A stretch of 64,000 nucleotides of DNA from an uncultured Caldimonas sp. (GTDB taxonomy: Bacteria > Pseudomonadota > Gammaproteobacteria > Burkholderiales > Burkholderiaceae), in assembly GCF_946480305.1 (NCBI RefSeq), contig NZ_CAMLJQ010000009.1, positions 62,001 to 126,000 on the forward strand. Direction: 5' to 3'. The notes beneath the pieces are model-generated. The model saw only the letters and a list, made by a program, of their open reading frames with translations. It had not been told where the DNA came from and searched no databases. The position numbers and the translations under genes were made by a program. Positions 28,779 through 37,285 of the stretch are shown here, piece by piece. Each line of letters opens with the position of its first letter. The first letter of the stretch is position 1.

Positions 28779-29456
28779 TCATGCAGCCGTCGTATCTGCC
28801 ACCGGGCCCGTCGCCACCTTCATGTGCTGCGGTGACGTGACCCCCATCGACACATAGATGCTCGTCACTGCCTCCACGCCGATGTCTTCGGCCGGCTCCA
28901 CCCAATCGACCGGGACGTACAACAAGCCGCCGCCAATGGGCACCGGTGCGGTCGGCACCAGCACCGCGTGATACGTGCGCCCGTTCAACAGCAACGGCGC
29001 CGGTGTCGACAACAACGCCAGCACCGCCACACCGCCCGGCCCGCCGAAGTGGCACCACACCGGGCTCATCGACTTCAGCCCTTCCTTCTCGCGCTGCGTG
29101 ATCACGTCGACAAAGCGCTTGGTGAAGTCATACAGCGTGCGCACCACCGGGATGCGCAGCAGCACCGACTCCACCGCCCGCCGCAGCCCCTTCTGCAAGC
29201 CGGACTCCACCAGCACGCCGAGGCCGAACACCGCCACCATCACGACCACCAGCCCGAGCAGGTAGGCAATGACCTCCGAGCCCGTGACGCCCACACCAAT
29301 CGCCACGAGCACCCCACCCACCAGGCTCTCCGGCCCGATCCACGCCAGGAAGAGCTGCGCGATCCACAACAGCACCACCACTGTGACCGCCAGCGGCAGC
29401 ACAGCCACGAGGCCCGTGAGGAAGGTACGCAGAAGGGGGCGCAGGCGGGTTTTCAA
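28779..29456 (-). CDS. DUF502-family membrane protein
   Basis: A 225-residue protein. TTG 29456 is the best start, with AAGGAG seven bases before it; the frame continues upstream to 29546 without such a site. Two long hydrophobic helices (about residues 10-35 and 60-85) are followed by the DUF502 core: V-R-T-L-Y-D-F-T-K-R-F-V-D, then F-G-G-P-G-G, V-P-T-A-P-V-P-I-G-G-G-L-L-Y-V-P, and a polar end with S-M-G. Its function is unknown; relatives are envelope-associated in diverse proteobacteria. Confidence 0.88.
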   Translation of the reverse strand: MKTRLRPLLRTFLTGLVAVLPLAVTVVVLLWIAQLFLAWIGPESLVGGVLVAIGVGVTGSEVIAYLLGLVVVMVAVFGLGVLVESGLQKGLRRAVESVLLRIPVVRTLYDFTKRFVDVITQREKEGLKSMSPVWCHFGGPGGVAVLALLSTPAPLLLNGRTYHAVLVPTAPVPIGGGLLYVPVDWVEPAEDIGVEAVTSIYVSMGVTSPQHMKVATGPVADTTAA

Positions 29457-29606
29457 TTGACGGCTCCTTGGGATGGCGGGGCGTATTGTGGCGGGTGCGG
29501 AAGCGTCCGAGCCGTGGAGTTGTTTGTCAGTGACCGCCGCCTGCACGTACAGCGCAGCGCGGCGGGAAAAAGCGTTCTCTTTCAGATCGCACAGGTCTGC
29601 AATCGG

Positions 29607-30326
29607 TCAACGCTTGAAATAATACTCACCATATTCTTCATTTTGCTTATCCAAGGGGACCGCCTTTAGTTTCGATGTCTTCTTCAAGTTTATTTTCTTG
29701 ACGTTCTCCCATCCCAAAGCGTCAAATATCTTTTCAGCCATCACACAAAAGCTTCTCATTGTTATGTAACGAGCCCAAGCACCGACCGTGGCGACAGTAA
29801 AAATTATGGCTGCCAAATTGATTCCCATGGAGCTAACCATAGCATCAAAATACGAACCACTCATCACCCAAGACAACAAGGCAACCCAAACAAAAAACAG
29901 GACAAGAAAAAAGACCCCCGCGCAACGTATTAATCGCTTGATATACGCCGATCTGCCATAGATGACGTGAGGATACAATGCGACCACGCCATCTTTTTCT
30001 CTACAAATCGCGACAAGGCTGTACATTTCACCTTGAGGATGAGCGACCACCTCCACCACATCCCCATCTCCAAATGGAGCACTCCAAATCCATCCCTTTA
30101 CCATTTTTCCGTCAATCGAAAATTCAACCCAATCTGCACGTGCAGTGGGGTCCTCCACGCGCATGACACCAAGCGCCGTAGCCGAATTTCCTGTAAGCGC
30201 CGCCCCTATTGCAACCGCGGCATCCAAACCCTCACTTGAAAAACCTTTCTGAAAATCTCTCCGGTGTCGAACTGCGGAGTAGTTAGATATCACGCCTTTT
30301 AGAACAACAGGTTTATCAGAAAACAA
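29607..30326 (-). CDS. AT-richer membrane protein at the end of the T6SS cassette, unknown
   Basis: A 239-residue protein. TTG 30326 is preceded by a strong GGGAGG. Residues 1-130 look like a cytoplasmic or periplasmic beta domain with a G-N-S-A-T-A-L-G motif. Two membrane helices (about 132-155 and 165-185) and a Lys-rich C-terminus follow. The DNA is visibly richer in A and T than its neighbours, suggesting recent acquisition. It lies downstream of, and on the same strand as, the T6SS effector and DUF6708 genes. An effector or an immunity protein is plausible, but I do not recognise the family. Confidence 0.7.
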   Translation of the reverse strand: MFSDKPVVLKGVISNYSAVRHRRDFQKGFSSEGLDAAVAIGAALTGNSATALGVMRVEDPTARADWVEFSIDGKMVKGWIWSAPFGDGDVVEVVAHPQGEMYSLVAICREKDGVVALYPHVIYGRSAYIKRLIRCAGVFFLVLFFVWVALLSWVMSGSYFDAMVSSMGINLAAIIFTVATVGAWARYITMRSFCVMAEKIFDALGWENVKKINLKKTSKLKAVPLDKQNEEYGEYYFKR

Positions 30327-30440
30327 AATTTCCTCCCTTTAGTGTCTTGAATTTTTCCATTTACTTCTTCTTGAAGGCCTCGCGAGTGCGCAACACCGCA
30401 AGTAGGCTATCCGGTCGCCGAGCTGATGTTCAAAGGGTGC

Positions 30441-31580
30441 TCACGCAGCATCTGCATTGACAGGCTGAGGGGTATCGCTTGATTCAGAGGTCGCTGCATT
30501 GGCCTGTTTCGACAACGCCTCCAAGTCCAGCCGCTCGCCCGCGCCGGCCAGCATCTGCGGAGGCAGCTCGATGTCCCGGTCGAAGAAGTGGCTGATCCAG
30601 TTGAAGACGATGGAGAGCGTCATCACGCTGCCCATGAACGCGGGGGCGGTGTACCAGATGTTCTCGTCACCATGCTCGTGCCGCCAGATGTTGTAGGCGC
30701 CCCAGGCTAAGGCCGCCACGCCCAGCGGCCACACACCCGGCAGCATGGCCTGAGCCGACTGCAGCAGGTTGCTCGGATACGCCGGTGCCGGCGTGTCGCC
30801 CTTGTGCATCACCGGCCCGTCTTCTTCCATGTACCGCCGCACGAACTCCCACAGGTCCATCGCCATGCTGCGGCCGATCAGCAGCGGCGACGCCAGCGTG
30901 AAGCTGCCGATCACCCAGTTGCTGTCTGGCTGCTCCTTCACGTAGAACTGCAGCACGCGCAGCGTCTTGGCCACCTTGCCCATCAACACTGTTTCTTCGA
31001 AATACTCCGCCTCCAGGCAATCCCAGTCGTACTCGATCAGCACCATCGGCGACCAGGGCTGGAAGGCCGTCAGCCAGTATTTGAAGATGCGGACCGGGTT
31101 GCTCAAATCTCGCTCGGGCATCTGCTGGACGAATTTGTAGACCTTGCGTGTCTTGCGGTTGAGTACCAGCGGCACGTCTTTGGGGCCGAAGAGTTCGATG
31201 CGCCAGCCGCGAACTGAGGTTGAAGTAAGTGCGAAGGCAAGCAGCAGAAACACAAAGGCCAGAAACGTAAAAGGCAAAACATACCCACCGACATCTTCTG
31301 CGTATGTCAGCTTAAGGATTGTCGATCCGGCATATGTGCTAAACGCTGCCCCGCATAACAAGACGACGCCAACAACACTCACGTACCCGCGCATGCCCGT
31401 CGGCGCCAATTGCAGGCTCACTGCATGCTCGTGGGCTCGCGACACCAGATGCAAGTTGTGAGGCGTCTCCGACGCCTTCTGATCCTTCGGCAGATGCCGA
31501 GCATGCTTGGCTCGGTCCTTCACCGACAGCAGGCCGGCCTCGCGCAGCTCATGCGCCGTCTTGTGCAGATAGTTCGTCAT
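30441..31580 (-). CDS. DUF6708-type T6SS-associated membrane protein, copy 2
   Basis: A 379-residue protein with an N-terminal soluble stretch (residues 1-60), two helices in a variable region (about 65-120), then a conserved block (R-I-E-L-F-G-P-K-D-V-P-L-V-L-N-R-K-T-R-K-V-Y). Further helices lie near 275-295 and 305-325. The block resembles the DUF6708 family of T6SS loci. It begins 40 bp after the stop of its near twin at 31621-32769. Most of the two proteins is identical; only the residues around the first two helices and the last dozen differ. A likely role is immunity to, or anchoring of, the upstream effector. Confidence 0.75.
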   Translation of the reverse strand: MTNYLHKTAHELREAGLLSVKDRAKHARHLPKDQKASETPHNLHLVSRAHEHAVSLQLAPTGMRGYVSVVGVVLLCGAAFSTYAGSTILKLTYAEDVGGYVLPFTFLAFVFLLLAFALTSTSVRGWRIELFGPKDVPLVLNRKTRKVYKFVQQMPERDLSNPVRIFKYWLTAFQPWSPMVLIEYDWDCLEAEYFEETVLMGKVAKTLRVLQFYVKEQPDSNWVIGSFTLASPLLIGRSMAMDLWEFVRRYMEEDGPVMHKGDTPAPAYPSNLLQSAQAMLPGVWPLGVAALAWGAYNIWRHEHGDENIWYTAPAFMGSVMTLSIVFNWISHFFDRDIELPPQMLAGAGERLDLEALSKQANAATSESSDTPQPVNADAA

Positions 31581-32376
31581 GGCGAACCGTTAACCCGCCA
31601 AGCCCATGCTCAAAGGGTGCTCACGCGGTATCTGCATTGGCAGGCCGAGGGGTGTCAGGTGACGCAGGCACCGTCCCGTTGGCCTGTTTCGACAACGCCT
31701 CCAAGTCCAGCCGCTCGCCCGCACCGGCCAGCATTTGCGGCGGCAGTTCGATGTCCCGCCCGAAGAAGTGGCTGATCCAGTTGAAGACGATGGAGAGCGT
31801 CATCACGCTGCCCATGAACGCGGGGGCGGTGTACCAGATGTTCTCGTCACCATGCTCGTGCCGCCAGATGTTGTAGGCGCCCCAGGCTAAGGCCGCCACG
31901 CCCAGCGGCCACACACCCGGCAGCATGGCCTGAGCCGACTGCAGCAGGTTGCTCGGATACGCCGGTGCCGGCGTGTCGCCCTTGTGCATCACCGGCCCGT
32001 CTTCTTCCATGTACCGCCGCACGAACTCCCACAGGTCCATCGCCATGCTGCGGCCGATCAGCAGCGGCGACGCCAGCGTGAAGCTGCCGATCACCCAGTT
32101 GCTGTCTGGCTGCTCCTTCACGTAGAACTGCAGCACATGCAGTGTCTTGGCCACCTTGCCCATCAACACGGTCTCTTCGAAATACTCCGCCTCCAGGCAA
32201 TCCCAGTCGTACTCGATCAGCACCATGGGCGGCCAGGGCTGGAAGGCCGTCAGCCAGTATTTGAAGATGCGGATCGGGTTGCTCAAATCTCGCTCGGGCA
32301 TCTGCTGGACGAACTTGTAGACCTTGCGTGTCTTGCGGTTGAGCACCAGGGGCACGTCTTTGGGGCCGAAGAGTTC
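30501..32376. repeat. Tandem gene duplication with near-identical DNA (two units offset by 1180 bp)
   Basis: Bases 30501-31196 match 31681-32376 almost perfectly. A central tract, about 30583-30955 against 31763-32135, appears identical. Between the two conserved ends of each gene, bases 31198-31395 and 32378-32576 are unrelated, although both encode membrane helices. The N-terminal coding ends become similar again. This is the pattern of a tandem duplication with gene conversion or swapping of a middle segment. Confidence 0.85.
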
Positions 32377-32769
32377 GATGCGAAAGATCCGAATCGCGAT
32401 GCTGAGCGACAAGAAGGCACACACCAAGAGCCCTGCGATCAGGACGTCCATTACAAGCGTCCACACGTCTGCTGGGTATGTATCGGTTAAATGAATCAGA
32501 ACAATGAATTGGTAGACCCAATACAGACAAAACGCCGATCCAAAGAGGAAGCCAACTCCAAAAACACTTACGTAGCCCCGCATGCCAGTGGGTGCCAACT
32601 GCAAGCTCACCGCATGCTCATGAGCACGCGACACCAAATGCAGGTTGTGCGGCGTCCCTGACGCCACCTGATCCTTCGGCAGATGCCGGGCATGCTTCGC
32701 ACGATCGCTGACCGACAGCATGCCTGCTTCGCGCAAGTCATGCGCCGTCTTGTGGAGGTAGTCCGTCAT
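31621..32769 (-). CDS. DUF6708-type T6SS-associated membrane protein, copy 1
   Basis: A 382-residue paralogue of the gene just downstream. ATG 32769 overlaps the stop of the 1167-residue effector gene by 4 nt, so its synthesis is coupled to that of the effector. The layout is as in copy 2, but the segment at about residues 70-125 is different in sequence while still hydrophobic. Tight coupling to the effector and membrane location make it a candidate immunity protein; a chaperone or co-effector is the alternative. Confidence 0.78.
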   Translation of the reverse strand: MTDYLHKTAHDLREAGMLSVSDRAKHARHLPKDQVASGTPHNLHLVSRAHEHAVSLQLAPTGMRGYVSVFGVGFLFGSAFCLYWVYQFIVLIHLTDTYPADVWTLVMDVLIAGLLVCAFLSLSIAIRIFRIELFGPKDVPLVLNRKTRKVYKFVQQMPERDLSNPIRIFKYWLTAFQPWPPMVLIEYDWDCLEAEYFEETVLMGKVAKTLHVLQFYVKEQPDSNWVIGSFTLASPLLIGRSMAMDLWEFVRRYMEEDGPVMHKGDTPAPAYPSNLLQSAQAMLPGVWPLGVAALAWGAYNIWRHEHGDENIWYTAPAFMGSVMTLSIVFNWISHFFGRDIELPPQMLAGAGERLDLEALSKQANGTVPASPDTPRPANADTA

Positions 32770-35700
32770 GATCGCGATTTTGCTGGTTCAAGCCGCGGGA
32801 ACGGGCCTTCTGCTTCCTGCACCTTGTCCCAGGTGAGTGCATCGGCCTGGGCTTTTTGCAGTGCCCGCACAAACGCCTGTTCTTCAGGATCCCAGCGTTT
32901 GGGATCGTCATAGCCTTGCCCCAGCTTGCGGTACTTCGGGCTGTTGCCGAAGTAGCTGTGCTCGACCCACTCTTCCAACGGCGTGCGGTCCATGTACATC
33001 AGCAACCCTTCAGCCGAGAAGGCCAACACGGTGAGCACCAGCCCCCAGCCAGTGAGGCTCAGCCCCAGCCGTGCCCAGCCGTAGCCGAAGCGAAGGCCCA
33101 CATAGCGCCCCGCCGAGTTCTTCACGCCACGCAGCGTGACGCCCTCGAGCAGCTGACGTTCAAGTATCCAGTGGTAGCCAACTTCAACTGCGGCGGCACC
33201 TCCAAAGCCGCCGCCCACCAAATGGGCGGCTCCCACCGAAATGAAAGCAGCCCCTTTGCCACGCTTTCCATCACCCCACTTATCCAATCCTCGCTTGAAG
33301 TTCTGGGCCGCATTCATGACCCCGCCGACGGCCCCAGCCAGTCCTGCCACCAAGAAGAACGTCGCCGCCACACCCGACATTGCCTTGCTGGCAAACGCCC
33401 CTTGCGCGAACTTCGCCTGCCGCATGTCGGCCGCCGCAAGGCCGGCCAACTCGAACATGCCCCCCGTCATCCCGGCCTGGTTGTCCCAAAGCCCCAGCTT
33501 GGTCATCAGGATCGCGTCGTTGATGGCCTGCTTCTGCTCCTCTGTGAGGTCCGGCCACTTCAACAGGCGCTCGCGCAACTGCTCGATCTTGGCGTCGTTC
33601 GTCTGGTACAGACTCCACTGCAACGCCACGCCAAACACCGACAGGCAACCGCCCAGGCCCGCAGCTTCCGACGCCGAAAGCGCGCGGCCCACCTGCTGCA
33701 CGCCGCGCCCTGCAGCCCCGGCGACCTCCACCGCACCCCTGACCCCGCGTTCGATCGTGCCACCAGGGCCGGCAACGGTCTTCACGCCTTCGAGCGCACC
33801 GCGTGCCGGCGTCGACAACGCGAGCAAAGCCGCCGTGCTGGCCATCGGGATGCCTTCGCTTGCCACGCGCAAGGTGGAATTCTTGAGCTTGTCGAAGCGA
33901 TGCGCCCGCGCAAAATGCTCGGCCAGCCACGCGGTGGTGACGTCGATAGTACGCATCAGCTTGGCGCCGCCGCCCAGCACGGTCAGCCGCAGGCTGGTCG
34001 ATTCACGCCCCAGTGCCATCACGTCCTGCGAGTTGCGCAGCGTCACGTCGTCGCTGACCAGCTCGATCCACATGGCCTCGCGCCCGACCTTGCGCGCGAA
34101 CGCCTCGTCGGTCATGACCTTGTTCCACAACGTGCGGGTCTTGCGGTTGAAGTTGACGCCGCGCTGCGACAGGTGCTCCACCAGCTCCAGGAACTGCTCC
34201 AGCTCGATCCACACGCGTACGCGCACCGGGCGCGGTGGCGGCTGCCGGAACAGCACGCCGCGCAGCAGCATGCTGAACTGCTCGCTCCAGGCGTTGATCT
34301 TGTTGGAGAGCTTTTCTTCGGCCAGCTCCAGCAATTGCAGCCCGCGGTCCGCGCGGCTCACCGTGCTGGTCTGCGCATTCTTGGCGGCTTGCTCGGCCGC
34401 CTTGGCGAAGGCCGAGCTTTTGAGGTGTTCCGCCGCCCCTGAAAGAAACGCCTGCACGCTGAGGCTGAGTTCGATTCCAGCCTGGCTGAGCCAGCCGAAC
34501 TTGGCGCGCACGTAGCCGCCGGTGTAGTCGTCGCTCAGCAGTGCCTTGAGGGTGTCGTAGCTCTTGTCGAGCTTGGCGTCGGGGTTGGTGTACCAGTTGA
34601 CCGTGGCCGCCCAGAAGCTTTCCAGCTCGGCCACCAGCGCCTGCTGGTTGGCCACCATGGCACGCAGCACCCAGCCGGCGTCGCTGCTGGGTACGGCGGT
34701 GAGCCACTGGCGCATCAGCTCGGTCAATGCGGCCGTCGGCGGGCCGGCCATGAGCACGGCGCAGCATTCGCTCATGTACGCTTCGCCGGGTTTGTGCGGG
34801 CGCTGATGACTGTTGGGATCAGCCGGGTCGTAGTGCTTCTGCATGTAAGCCGCAAGCGGCGCCCAGCTCAGCAGCCGCTCGCGGTCGCGGTCGTGCTGCT
34901 CGACCAGCGCTTCGTAGCGCTTGACCTCCTGCTCGTACTGCTGCACGAACGCCTGTAGCGCAGCGCGGTTGTGCAGGCGGTCCATCTTCTGCGTTGCCTG
35001 TCCCGTGTTGATCTGCGCCAGTTGCTCGCGGGTGGTGAGAACGAGCCCTTGCGACGGGTTGTCGGCGTACTTGAGGTACACCGCCTCGGCATGCACGTTG
35101 CGATGGATTTTCTTGTCGTTTTCGTAGCTCTGATAGCTCGTTTCCTGCTGCTGCAGCCATATGCCGCTTTTGGCAAGCTGCAGCGCAAGCCGAGCGTCTT
35201 TCTCGGTGAAGCGTTGGCGCCCCGATGAGGTTTTCAGATCGGCTTGCGTGAACGGCTTCAATGCACCGGATGCACCGGCCTTTTCTCGCGCCTGCTCGAG
35301 TTGGGCATCGTAGATCTTGGCGCGGATCATTTCGATGGTGCCGGCGGATTTCAGCCCATGGCTCTTGCTGTGGGCGTAGTCCAGGCTCTGCTTGTAGCGT
35401 GCCCCGGAGATGTGCGCCAGCGCCTGGGCCGTGCCCACCGGGTCGCGCAGAACATAGGCAAACCCCTTGCCGGCCGTCTGCGGGTGGCCGGCCGACAGCG
35501 CCTGGATGCGTTGGGCAAGCAAGGTGCCGTTGCCTTTCACGGCCGCCAGCGGTTGCGCTCCGGCGTACCGTGCATGCTCCAGCGTATGCAACGCAAAGTC
35601 GGCCACATGTTTGTTGAACCACTGTGCGTCCGGCGCAGGAACGAAGGGCGACGCCTTGCGCGGCGCCTTCATGAACGCCTCGGTGTTGCCGGCCAGCGCC

Positions 35701-36269
35701 GCCTGGATGTCGATGCGCTCCATGACGGCGAGGTCGCCCTTGTTGCGAGCACGCAGCTCGCGGCTCCAGAGGTTGCCGCTCACGGCCACCCGGATGCCAG
35801 TGGCCAGATGCGCGTCGCGCAGCCTATAGGTCATGGCGGTGTAGATGTGCGTGCCGCCGTCCTTGGTGCAGGCGAACGGGGCCGGCGCGTCGAAGCACGG
35901 GTGGTCCTGAGGCACCAGCGCGCCCCCGGGGATCATGCGCAACACTTCCCAGTGGGCCTCGTCGGGATCCCTGTCCTTGGGTGCGCGGCGCTTGTCGAGT
36001 TCGGCGGCCCGTTTCTTCAGCCACGCGGGCGGAGTCTCGTGGTAGATGTGCAGGTAGGTGCCCGGCCGCAAACTGCGCAGCACCAGCTTGGCCGCGGCGA
36101 GTGTGGGTAACCCGAGAGCGGCGACGGAGTCGCCGTGCGTCTCGAGTTCGCTGGCCTCGCTGGGTGCAAGGGTTTGGTCGATGGCGACGGCGGCATGGCT
36201 CAGGAAGACGATGCCCAGACCGCTGTAGTCGCAGATGGAGCAGGTGGACGTCGGTTGCGGTTGCGTCAT
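32766..36269 (-). CDS. Large T6SS effector, VasX/BTH_I2691-like, membrane-active
   Basis: A 1167-residue protein. It starts at ATG 36269, overlapping the adaptor gene by ATGA. The N-terminus has a C-x2-C pair (C10, C13 in C-S-I-C-D-Y-S-G) and L-R-P-G-T-Y-L-H-I-Y, resembling the N-terminal region of VasX and BTH_I2691-family effectors. A long helical middle follows. At the C-terminus three hydrophobic helices stand out (about 962-985, 1007-1032 and 1068-1093), as in colicin-like pore formers. No nuclease, lipase or peptidase motif was seen. Its position behind vgrG and a DUF4123 adaptor supports VgrG-borne export. It probably damages target-cell membranes, by inference from the family. Confidence 0.82.
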   Translation of the reverse strand: MTQPQPTSTCSICDYSGLGIVFLSHAAVAIDQTLAPSEASELETHGDSVAALGLPTLAAAKLVLRSLRPGTYLHIYHETPPAWLKKRAAELDKRRAPKDRDPDEAHWEVLRMIPGGALVPQDHPCFDAPAPFACTKDGGTHIYTAMTYRLRDAHLATGIRVAVSGNLWSRELRARNKGDLAVMERIDIQAALAGNTEAFMKAPRKASPFVPAPDAQWFNKHVADFALHTLEHARYAGAQPLAAVKGNGTLLAQRIQALSAGHPQTAGKGFAYVLRDPVGTAQALAHISGARYKQSLDYAHSKSHGLKSAGTIEMIRAKIYDAQLEQAREKAGASGALKPFTQADLKTSSGRQRFTEKDARLALQLAKSGIWLQQQETSYQSYENDKKIHRNVHAEAVYLKYADNPSQGLVLTTREQLAQINTGQATQKMDRLHNRAALQAFVQQYEQEVKRYEALVEQHDRDRERLLSWAPLAAYMQKHYDPADPNSHQRPHKPGEAYMSECCAVLMAGPPTAALTELMRQWLTAVPSSDAGWVLRAMVANQQALVAELESFWAATVNWYTNPDAKLDKSYDTLKALLSDDYTGGYVRAKFGWLSQAGIELSLSVQAFLSGAAEHLKSSAFAKAAEQAAKNAQTSTVSRADRGLQLLELAEEKLSNKINAWSEQFSMLLRGVLFRQPPPRPVRVRVWIELEQFLELVEHLSQRGVNFNRKTRTLWNKVMTDEAFARKVGREAMWIELVSDDVTLRNSQDVMALGRESTSLRLTVLGGGAKLMRTIDVTTAWLAEHFARAHRFDKLKNSTLRVASEGIPMASTAALLALSTPARGALEGVKTVAGPGGTIERGVRGAVEVAGAAGRGVQQVGRALSASEAAGLGGCLSVFGVALQWSLYQTNDAKIEQLRERLLKWPDLTEEQKQAINDAILMTKLGLWDNQAGMTGGMFELAGLAAADMRQAKFAQGAFASKAMSGVAATFFLVAGLAGAVGGVMNAAQNFKRGLDKWGDGKRGKGAAFISVGAAHLVGGGFGGAAAVEVGYHWILERQLLEGVTLRGVKNSAGRYVGLRFGYGWARLGLSLTGWGLVLTVLAFSAEGLLMYMDRTPLEEWVEHSYFGNSPKYRKLGQGYDDPKRWDPEEQAFVRALQKAQADALTWDKVQEAEGPFPRLEPAKSRS

Positions 36270-37285
36270 GAGCGTTCTCCCTCGGCGCGGTCGATGCCGC
36301 GTGTTGTTGTGGTGTCGAGTGCCTCTTGCGTGGGGCTCGTCGCGAGCGCTGCGAGGCGGTCATCCAGGCTGCCGGGGTCGACTGCCGCGGCAGCCACGCA
36401 CGCTTGCGCTGCCGCGGCGAAGGCCAGCCCCGGGGAGACGACGGCACGCCAAACGTAGGCCTGCAGGTCGCCGGGATGGTTGATGCGCCGGCCGAGTGCA
36501 TGGTCCAAGGCGTCCCAGGCAGTGGCGTGCGCGTGGGTCGGCAGGTGCCCGGTGTGCGCCTGTGCGGTGGTCAACGCCTTGGAGACCACGACGCTGTAGC
36601 GCTCCAGCCGGCGGTACTGCATGAGGTCGATCGGCGCATGCGCAGGCGTTTGCTCGAAGCGGGCGAGCCGCTCGGCGCGGCGGAAGAAGTCTTCTTCGGC
36701 GTCGATCAGGCTTTCGTCGGCCAAGCCGAGATGGCTAGCCCAAAGGCCATCGCGTTGGCGCACGTGCCAACGCGCGATGGGGCCGAGCCACTTGGCGACC
36801 ACATCAGTCCCGAGCAGGCCGGCGAGCATCTCGAAGCCGCGCGGGTCGGCCACTTGCAGGTAGGGCTTGCCGCCGTAGACGCGGCCTTTCCACATCTCCT
36901 GCAGGCGCAGCATGAGGCGCTGGGCCGGCAGGGCGGTTTCGATGAAGGCGCCCATGGTGAAGGCGCCTTTGCCGGATTCGGCAGCTGCCGCAGCTTCTTG
37001 GCGGGCGAACTCGAGCAACTGGGCGTACAGGGGGTCTTGGGGGCCCTCCAGGGCTACCAGATAGGGCAGCCGCAGGGGATCGTTGGCAGGCTGGTCGCTT
37101 TCAGCCAGCTCGATCGGCCGACCGCCCCATGCCTCGGCGCGCTTGGCGCGCAGTTCGTCAAAGCTGCTCGCGTGGGTGCCAGCGCCTAGCAACGAGGGTT
37201 CGCCGGCAAATGCGTTGATCAAGGCGTAGAGTGGCAGGCCGCACAAGCTGGGTTGCGGGCCGGTCATGAGGAGCCGGGCGGTCAC
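36266..37285 (-). CDS. DUF4123-containing T6SS effector adaptor/chaperone
   Basis: A 339-residue protein. GTG 37285 overlaps the vgrG stop (GTGA), so I prefer it to the upstream in-frame opening at 37333; ATG 37267 is a further option. The N-terminus (P-L-Y-A-L-I-N-A-F-A-G-E-P) and the following block resemble DUF4123 adaptors (Tap/Tec type), which load a specific effector on VgrG. The rest is helical with no enzymatic motif. It lies exactly between vgrG and the effector, overlapping both by 4 nt, which is the usual place for such an adaptor. Confidence 0.82.
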   Translation of the reverse strand: MTARLLMTGPQPSLCGLPLYALINAFAGEPSLLGAGTHASSFDELRAKRAEAWGGRPIELAESDQPANDPLRLPYLVALEGPQDPLYAQLLEFARQEAAAAAESGKGAFTMGAFIETALPAQRLMLRLQEMWKGRVYGGKPYLQVADPRGFEMLAGLLGTDVVAKWLGPIARWHVRQRDGLWASHLGLADESLIDAEEDFFRRAERLARFEQTPAHAPIDLMQYRRLERYSVVVSKALTTAQAHTGHLPTHAHATAWDALDHALGRRINHPGDLQAYVWRAVVSPGLAFAAAAQACVAAAAVDPGSLDDRLAALATSPTQEALDTTTTRGIDRAEGERS

